From Pollutiaquabacter sp046052345 (GTDB taxonomy: Bacteria > Bacteroidota > Bacteroidia > AKYH767-A > 2013-40CM-41-45): a stretch of DNA of 10,768 nt. Of this stretch, positions 6,013-10,768 are shown piece after piece. The notes below the pieces were generated by a model. That model did no database searches and was not told where the DNA came from. It saw only the letters and a list, made by a program, of their open reading frames with translations. Location: NCBI GenBank assembly GCA_046052345.1, contig JBJOMN010000012.1, forward strand, positions 1-10,768. Direction: 5' to 3'. Position 1 is the first letter of the stretch, and the number at the start of each line of letters is the position of its first letter. The position numbers and the translations under genes were made by a program.

Positions 6013-8430
6013 TCAGAAAGGACGGGCAATCGTTAACCCGAGTGGAATGTTATTCTGTAGCAAGGAATAGTCGAAGCCGTTCACATATCCGTCGCCGTCA
6101 AGGTCGCCGGATTCATAGGTGCCCGAAAGTCCAAGAGGAATCAGGTTCTCCATCAAACTGAAATCAGCACCGTCGATATAGCCGTCCTGTACTCCGGCGG
6201 TTGTTCCGTTAGTGATATCTCCGGCATAAAACCCGAAAACACCACCGCCAAGGCCGGCCATCTGGTCAGCATATCCTTGAGAAGCCGCTGTCGTGAAATC
6301 GTAACTTGTCGTATTACTGAAAAGCACCGGATTCTTGCTCCAGGTCTGAAGATGGCTCTTACTTATGATGACGACATAATAGCTGTTACCGGAGGAAGAT
6401 CCGCTGAAGGTGCAGGACATGGAACCGTCGGTCCTGAAAACACCTTTATATACAAAAGCGGGAGTAACGAGATTGGATGAAGCAAACAATTGTACTGTTG
6501 CGCTGTCCGAAACAGTGGAATCCCCTGTGAGACCCAAGGTATACATTGGACGGCTCATCTGTCCGCCACCCAGATAGTAACCCTGCAGAAAGAACTTCAG
6601 GTCAAGCGATACGCTGACGACAAAAGACGCGGAAGAAACGGCGGAGCAAAGTCCTTTCTGGACCGTAATGACTCCGGTGGTGGCAGCGGCGGGAACCGAA
6701 GCCGTCAGTTGTGTATCGCTAAGAACCGAAAAGGTAGTCGCAGAGACGCCGTTGAACTGAACTCCGGTAGCTCCGGTGAAGCCGGAACCCGAAACAGTAA
6801 CACTAGTTCCGGGACCGCCCGCAGCAGGGGAAAAACCGGTGACAACGACCGGCGCCGATATGACTTCGACGGTGTCAGTAGCGGTACAAGGCGCAATCAG
6901 GATGTTACCTACCGACAGTACGTACTTGCCGGTGGCATTCACCACAGGGCTGAGTGTGTTGGCGCCAGAAACGATGTTGCCGCCTGAACCGGGTACCACG
7001 CTCCAGGTGATGGTAGGGGTCGGGGTAGCCGTGCTGCCGTTGAGTGTAACAGGAGATGAAACGCAGACCAGCTGCTTGTCCGGCCCCGCATTGGACTCGA
7101 CGATATTCCGCATCAGGTAGGGGCCCGCGTAATCCTTGATGTTGGCCGTGAACTGTGCCGAAGCCCTTGATTTCACGACTACCGAAACGGATGGATAATT
7201 GCAATTCAACCGCAAGAGTACATTCTCGAGACCGAACCTGGAGAAATTGATGCCGCACTCCGTGTACTGGTAGCACTCCAGGCTGTCCTTGTAGTTGCCG
7301 GTGCCTGCTTCGATGGTTCCCCACGGACCCGCAGGAATCCTGCAACTGCCCGAACGGTTGAGGGATGCATAGAAAACGCAATTGGTAGGCGTACCGCGCG
7401 GACGAATCTCCGCATACCCGTATCCGTTACCGTTGAGACCGGTGTCGAACAGACCTGTGAATTCGAACTGGCGACCGGCCTTTGCATTGAATTGCGAGAA
7501 AGTGGTGATGCCGGGACCTAAGAGGGAAGGATTCACCCAGATGCGGACCGAGATCTGCTGGGAAAGTCCGCCGTTCTCCTGGTCAAGAGACAGGACCACA
7601 TCCCCCGTCTGGACAATCTTGCCGGAGTCTGCCGTGAAATAGAAAGGAGTGTGTCCGCCCGTCGAATCAGGACCCGTCATGGTAACGGCTCCGGAGGAGG
7701 TATTGAAGACCGGACCCGTCTGGAAGAATTCGAAATCGTAGAATCCGTCACCGGCACCATTGGCATTTGTGACGAACCCGAATCCCCAACAATCTCCGAA
7801 AGTAGTTGCACCGGTTTTTATCCTCCGGTAGTGGACACCCGCGTCGATGATTTCGGCATCGGTGGTATGTACTGCGGAACCGACGGCCCAGTTGTGTAAG
7901 GGATTATCGGCATTGCGTCCGACGGTGAATGATGAACTGTCGACCGTGGAGACGGAAGAGAAATGGTCGCGGCCGGCGACCGCCTCCAGCAACATGACGC
8001 TTCCAAGTGCGGTGGTACGTACGGCGGCAAGGGATCCGACCATGCGCTGCGCATAGGTGACATTTCGCTGAACCGGAGTAGCTGCAGTTTGCAGCAGGTT
8101 CCTGAAGTCAGTTACACTGAGCGGAAGAGCAGGATAAGCCGTGGCGGAAGTGGTGCCTATCACGCCGATGCCGGTGCCGGAGGAGCCGGTGAACCAGTCG
8201 TCCGATGCAGTATTGACCGTTCCGGAACGGAGGTTGGCATCGATTTCAAAGAAGGCAGGTAACGCCGTTGTGTCGCAGACCGATCCCGACTGTTGAGCGG
8301 TAGTCCGGCTCAAAGTCAAAAAGGAAATCAGTAGCAGAACTGCAGTGACTTTCGATGAAAAGTCCTGCAAGGGCCTGAGGAACGGATATAAAACATCCGT
8401 CAGGCATGGTTGTTGCCTTGGTTTCAGCAT
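6013..8430 (-). CDS. Secreted multidomain surface protein with dockerin-like C-terminus
   Basis: An 805-residue protein. Residues 1-45 are a signal peptide with an unusually long n-region (about 27 residues), a hydrophobic VTAVLLLISFLTL and cleavage near RTTA|QQ; an in-frame TTG at codon 21 would give a more ordinary signal, so the start is not certain. Residues 48-523 are the module shared with the giant adhesin downstream, ending in a PKD-like segment from about 447. Residues 524-607 are an IPT/TIG domain (VTGFSPAAGGPGTSVTVSG). From about 608 comes a beta domain with FLQGYYLGGGQM, common in Bacteroidota secreted proteins. Residues 737-805 are dockerin/EF-hand-like: D776, D778, D780, N784 and D787 form a canonical DxDxDG loop, and a degenerate loop with an insert lies at 738-756. 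No T9SS sorting domain is visible. First gene of a probable two-gene operon. No enzyme motif is seen, so an adhesive or structural role is likely. Confidence 0.93.
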   Translation of the reverse strand: MLKPRQQPCLTDVLYPFLRPLQDFSSKVTAVLLLISFLTLSRTTAQQSGSVCDTTALPAFFEIDANLRSGTVNTASDDWFTGSSGTGIGVIGTTSATAYPALPLSVTDFRNLLQTAATPVQRNVTYAQRMVGSLAAVRTTALGSVMLLEAVAGRDHFSSVSTVDSSSFTVGRNADNPLHNWAVGSAVHTTDAEIIDAGVHYRRIKTGATTFGDCWGFGFVTNANGAGDGFYDFEFFQTGPVFNTSSGAVTMTGPDSTGGHTPFYFTADSGKIVQTGDVVLSLDQENGGLSQQISVRIWVNPSLLGPGITTFSQFNAKAGRQFEFTGLFDTGLNGNGYGYAEIRPRGTPTNCVFYASLNRSGSCRIPAGPWGTIEAGTGNYKDSLECYQYTECGINFSRFGLENVLLRLNCNYPSVSVVVKSRASAQFTANIKDYAGPYLMRNIVESNAGPDKQLVCVSSPVTLNGSTATPTPTITWSVVPGSGGNIVSGANTLSPVVNATGKYVLSVGNILIAPCTATDTVEVISAPVVVTGFSPAAGGPGTSVTVSGSGFTGATGVQFNGVSATTFSVLSDTQLTASVPAAATTGVITVQKGLCSAVSSASFVVSVSLDLKFFLQGYYLGGGQMSRPMYTLGLTGDSTVSDSATVQLFASSNLVTPAFVYKGVFRTDGSMSCTFSGSSSGNSYYVVIISKSHLQTWSKNPVLFSNTTSYDFTTAASQGYADQMAGLGGGVFGFYAGDITNGTTAGVQDGYIDGADFSLMENLIPLGLSGTYESGDLDGDGYVNGFDYSLLQNNIPLGLTIARPF
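6862..8289 (-). repeat. Shared 476-residue globular module, copy in the 805-residue protein
   Basis: This is the partner of the copy at 2975-4399, in direct orientation and about 3.9 kb away. It starts two residues after the predicted signal-peptide cleavage site and ends just before the IPT/TIG domain. At DNA level the copies are clearly diverged but keep exact runs, for example 27 identical bases at 3201-3227 and 7088-7114, and again at 3945-3971 and 7835-7861. Such runs may mark conserved residues or short gene-conversion tracts. Outside this module the two proteins are unrelated, so it was moved or copied as a unit. Confidence 0.9.
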
Positions 8431-8492
8431 GGTTTGTTAGGCCGATCTACCATCCGTTCACGCTGTCCCGAGCGGCGAACAATGGTCTATTC

Positions 8493-8534
8493 TTCCCCTT
8501 TAATCTGCCTAATATAACCTCTATATAAGGGGAA
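8493..8534. promoter_or_regulatory. Inverted repeat, possible operator
   Basis: TTCCCCTT at 8493-8500 and its exact complement AAGGGGAA at 8527-8534 flank a 26-bp AT-rich centre. The right arm overlaps the weak minus-strand promoter candidate at 8532-8539. The arms are too far apart and lack a T-run for a terminator, so a protein-binding site or a leader hairpin for the minus-strand operon is more likely. It may also be chance. Confidence 0.35.
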
Positions 8535-8756
8535 ACCTACCTTTATAGGCGGGTTCCGCGGCCAATTTGACGAACGTCTGTATTTGATTGGTAAACGTTA
8601 TTCCAAGCTCCGTCCGTCAACTTCTCCACCCCGTTTTTTCGTTCGAAAAGCCTGACGGTTTAGTTGGCAGACCGCATTTCGCAGAAGCCGAATAGGCGAA
8701 GTGTCCGGTAGCGGAAATCGCCGGAAGAGCCCTCGCGGATTCATACCTACGGACGT

Positions 8757-8788
8757 TTTGGCAATGACTCCGCCGATACTTATATTTA
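8757..8788 (+). promoter_or_regulatory. Bacteroidota-type promoter for the lipoprotein gene
   Basis: TTTG at 8757-8760, a 20-base spacer, then TATATTTA at 8781-8788 match the Bacteroidota housekeeping consensus (TTTG, 19-21 bases, TAnnTTTG) except for the last base. Transcription would begin a few bases downstream, leaving a short leader before the ATG at 8810. No Shine-Dalgarno is present, as is usual in this phylum. Confidence 0.6.
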
Positions 8789-8809
8789 GAGGCTAAAGCT
8801 GTCAGCCCG

Positions 8810-9793
8810 ATGAAAAAACTGTTTTTCCTTTTACCGTTTATTTTCGCACTGAACGCCTGCGAGCGAAATGAGGAAGCTTCCCCTGCCCCACCGACTCCGG
8901 TCAGGCGCGGCGCACTGTACGAATATCTGATACCGCCTTCCGCCACCAACCCTTCCATCCTCCTCTACAACAACAACCACTACGTGTGCGTGGACACACG
9001 CACGACACTCAAGAACAAGCTGTTCATCTTCTTCCCGGGAACATCAGGTTCACCGGAATTCTACAAACTCATCGTTAAGAAAGCGGCTTCCCTGGGCTAC
9101 CATGCCATCGGCCTCATGTATCCCAACGGCAGCGAGATCTATTCATGGTCGGCAGCAAATCCGGACAACACCCAGTTCGGCAAATGCCGGCAGGAGATCT
9201 TCGACGGCACTAACCAGACCTTGGGCGTCACGGTCGACGCGAACAACTGCATCAAAGGCCGGCTCTACAAACTGCTGCAATATCTGTCCGTGCGCTATCC
9301 GGGCCTGAACTTCCAGCAGTTCATCAACGGCAGCGACGTATACTGGAACAAGTGTCGCCTCGCCGGACATTCGCAAGGCGGCGGACATGCCTTTTACATC
9401 GCGAAGCGGGTCGGTGTCGACAAGTCCGTAGCCTTCGCCTCCATCGACTGGAACACCGCCCTCAACCGTAGCGCCGACTGGGTGAGCGCTGCCGGTGTGA
9501 CACCTGTTTCCCAGTTCTATTCCATCAACAGCACTCGCGACGAAGTCTTCGCCTATACCAACGTTCAGACTCAGTTGGCCGACATGGGACTGGCCGGAAA
9601 TGCCGTGAGTATCGACAATACGGCTTCGCCGTACGGAGGTACTCACAAGCTGACGACCTCTGCCAACGCTGCAATCACCGTCCTTGTTCCCAACCACAAC
9701 CTGACATGTCTGGATGCGTATGTGCCCAAGACCTCGACAGGTGCCGTCACGACGTCAATGTCCAACGCTTGGACATATCTGATTAACTACTGA
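8810..9793 (+). CDS. Alpha/beta-hydrolase-fold lipoprotein
   Basis: A 327-residue protein. MKKLFFLLPFIFALNAC is a lipoprotein signal with lipidated Cys17; asparagine at the middle lipobox position is unusual. The following ERNEE is acidic, like surface-export signals of Bacteroidota lipoproteins, so display on the outer face is possible. The hydrolase core starts near residue 70 (LFIFFPGTSGSPEFY, with G77 near the expected oxyanion hole). The nucleophile elbow is GHSQGG with Ser188; Asp244 (STRDEVF) and His296 (VPNHN) are well placed to complete the triad. Several cysteines (60, 126, 147, 182, 300) may form disulfides. An esterase, lipase or peptidase-like activity is plausible but the substrate is unknown. 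The start is supported by the signal peptide and the promoter just upstream. The gene appears monocistronic, with a terminator about 50 bp after its TGA. Confidence 0.9.
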   Translation: MKKLFFLLPFIFALNACERNEEASPAPPTPVRRGALYEYLIPPSATNPSILLYNNNHYVCVDTRTTLKNKLFIFFPGTSGSPEFYKLIVKKAASLGYHAIGLMYPNGSEIYSWSAANPDNTQFGKCRQEIFDGTNQTLGVTVDANNCIKGRLYKLLQYLSVRYPGLNFQQFINGSDVYWNKCRLAGHSQGGGHAFYIAKRVGVDKSVAFASIDWNTALNRSADWVSAAGVTPVSQFYSINSTRDEVFAYTNVQTQLADMGLAGNAVSIDNTASPYGGTHKLTTSANAAITVLVPNHNLTCLDAYVPKTSTGAVTTSMSNAWTYLINY

Positions 9794-9842
9794 TTTCCGT
9801 TATCGGCAATTTCGAGAAATCATTCATCTTTCTCTCCTGATA

Positions 9843-9882
9843 AAAAGTCCCATGAACTCTAACGTGAGTTCATGGGACTTTT
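9843..9882. terminator. Bidirectional rho-independent terminator
   Basis: Two perfectly complementary 17-base arms (9843-9859 and 9866-9882) enclose the six-base loop TAACGT. Each arm has four A on its outside or four T, so the hairpin ends in a T-run on either strand. It lies between convergent genes ending at 9793 (plus) and 9954 (minus) and can serve both. Confidence 0.88.
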
Positions 9883-9953
9883 CATTTCGTGAGACCGTCA
9901 ACAACCGGCCCTGTAATGAGGACTGGTTTGTTACATGTTCAAATGCCCATTCT

Positions 9954-10768
9954 TCAAAGGACAACCAGCCTTCTCATTTCACAACGCTCTCCGCAACGGA
10001 CACGGACGAAGTAAGTGCCTGTTGCCACCTTTTCGCCTTTATCATCAAGATCGAATTCATGGCGCTGCAAACCGTTGCCGGAAACAGCAACCTCGGACTG
10101 CTTCACGACCCTTCCTTCGGGATCCAGCAGTTCGATAACAGCCCTCTCACGACCATCGGCAACAAAGCTGACGATGAACGATGAAGCAGCCGGATTCGGA
10201 TAAAGAGAAATGCCTGACTTCTCTTCGGGGGTGCCTATTCCGGAGGTGTTGTTATACATGAAGGTATTGGAACGGGAAAAGCCGTAAGGGACCGAACTCA
10301 TGCGCGCCGTCGGAGAACATGCGTTCGCAGTGCGGATTTCTACCGCATAATAAGCAGCCGACGTCGGTAACGGCGTTACATACGTATAGGTACCTATACC
10401 GGGGACGTAGGTAACACTGTCGATCTCGGTCAGGTTCGAAGGACCGGTGCCTGAAAGGATATGGAAATTCGTATAAGCGACCCCTTCGTATGCGTTCCAG
10501 ATCAGTGAATCACCGGCAGCTCCCGAATAGACCTCAAGGTACATGGTCGTGTGGGCGCTTCCCTTGGGATAACCAGCCCCGCAGCTGTCCTGCAACGACA
10601 ACGCATACCTGCACGGCTGTGCGGACTGGGAGGAGTTCACATCCGTGAAGGTGCTGAAAGCATTGGCACTAACGCTGCCGATCAGTGTAAAACTACCGCT
10701 GCCGGAACCGTCCTTCAGGATATTAAAGGTGTCTACGCCGGTAAGGACCGGTTTCTCCCAGACCACGA
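9954..10768 (-). CDS. T9SS-exported protein, C-terminal part (partial, N-terminus beyond right edge)
   Basis: About 271 codons run in from the right edge and end at the TGA at 9954-9956. The GTG at 10764-10766 is not a credible start because the protein enters mid-domain at VWEKPVLTGVDTFNI, a phrase typical of fibronectin-III-like domains in large Bacteroidota secreted proteins. Two such domains cover roughly residues 1-90 and 91-165 of the visible part. After a short linker, the last 85 residues are a type A T9SS C-terminal sorting domain: ISLYPNPAASSF, VIELLDPEGRVV, GTYFVRVRCG and the terminal RRLVVL. In this pathway the domain directs passage through the outer-membrane translocon and is removed on attachment or release. 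The gene shares the bidirectional terminator with the lipoprotein gene. Its N-terminal function cannot be seen. Confidence 0.9.
   Translation of the reverse strand, partial: VVWEKPVLTGVDTFNILKDGSGSGSFTLIGSVSANAFSTFTDVNSSQSAQPCRYALSLQDSCGAGYPKGSAHTTMYLEVYSGAAGDSLIWNAYEGVAYTNFHILSGTGPSNLTEIDSVTYVPGIGTYTYVTPLPTSAAYYAVEIRTANACSPTARMSSVPYGFSRSNTFMYNNTSGIGTPEEKSGISLYPNPAASSFIVSFVADGRERAVIELLDPEGRVVKQSEVAVSGNGLQRHEFDLDDKGEKVATGTYFVRVRCGERCEMRRLVVL

Larger units (their letters stand above)
8431..8809. other. Divergent intergenic region
   Basis: These 379 bp separate the minus-strand operon from the plus-strand lipoprotein gene and should hold both promoters. A dyad lies at 8493-8534 and a convincing plus-strand promoter at 8757-8788. 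For the minus strand only a weak candidate was found: TAGGTTTC (8539 to 8532), seven of eight with TAnnTTTG, with a TTG 23 bases upstream, slightly too far. I see no gene, RNA or mobile element in 8540-8756. Confidence 0.5.

Noticed and set aside
2975..8289. Mobile element as source of the duplicated module
   Set aside because: No transposase, terminal inverted repeats or target duplications flank either copy; homologous duplication fits better.
8617..8958. Minus-strand open frame of 113 codons across the intergenic region and hydrolase start
   Set aside because: No signal peptide or recognisable domain, and it overlaps the promoter and start of the hydrolase gene.
9143..9697. Minus-strand open frame opposite the hydrolase gene
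   Set aside because: Antisense shadow; the plus-strand gene has a lipoprotein signal, catalytic triad, promoter and terminator.
9852..10203. Plus-strand open frames over the terminator and the T9SS-domain gene
   Set aside because: They start within the terminator or opposite the clear T9SS sorting domain; shadows.

Overview
The window looks like a chromosomal stretch from a member of the Bacteroidota, probably a moderately GC-rich gliding or environmental lineage; genus cannot be told from the sequence. The signs are SprB-type repeats on a giant secreted protein, a type IX secretion (T9SS) C-terminal sorting domain, a Bacteroidota-type promoter (TTTG, 20-base spacer, TATATTTA), start codons without Shine-Dalgarno sequences, and a lipoprotein with an acidic stretch after its cysteine.

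Layout. Positions 1-5965 (minus strand) hold the first 1988 codons of a giant secreted adhesin-like protein that runs off the left edge. It reads without a stop: signal peptide, N-terminal domain, Ig/PKD-like domains, two 78-residue repeats, a 475-residue globular module, two more 78-residue repeats, then at least thirteen SprB-type repeats, the last nine on an exact 198-bp period. Forty-seven bases upstream on the same strand, 6013-8430 encodes an 805-residue secreted protein: the same 475-residue module, an IPT/TIG domain, a beta-rich domain and a C-terminal dockerin-like pair of EF-hand loops. The two genes probably form one transcription unit. A 379-bp divergent intergenic region (8431-8809) follows, with a dyad and a good promoter for the plus-strand gene at 8810-9793, a lipoprotein with an alpha/beta-hydrolase catalytic triad. 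A perfect 17-bp hairpin (9843-9882) serves as a terminator between that gene and the convergent minus-strand gene at 9954-10768, the C-terminal part of another T9SS-exported protein with fibronectin-III-like domains.

How they may work together. All four products are predicted to be at the cell surface or secreted. The strongest signal is the pair of neighbours sharing one large module at about four in five residues, one copy in a short dockerin-ended protein and the other inserted in a giant repeat stalk. This suggests a surface-adhesion locus in which a head module has been duplicated and mounted on two different scaffolds. Function is inferred from architecture only. No RNA genes, insertion sequences, CRISPR arrays or integrase genes were seen.
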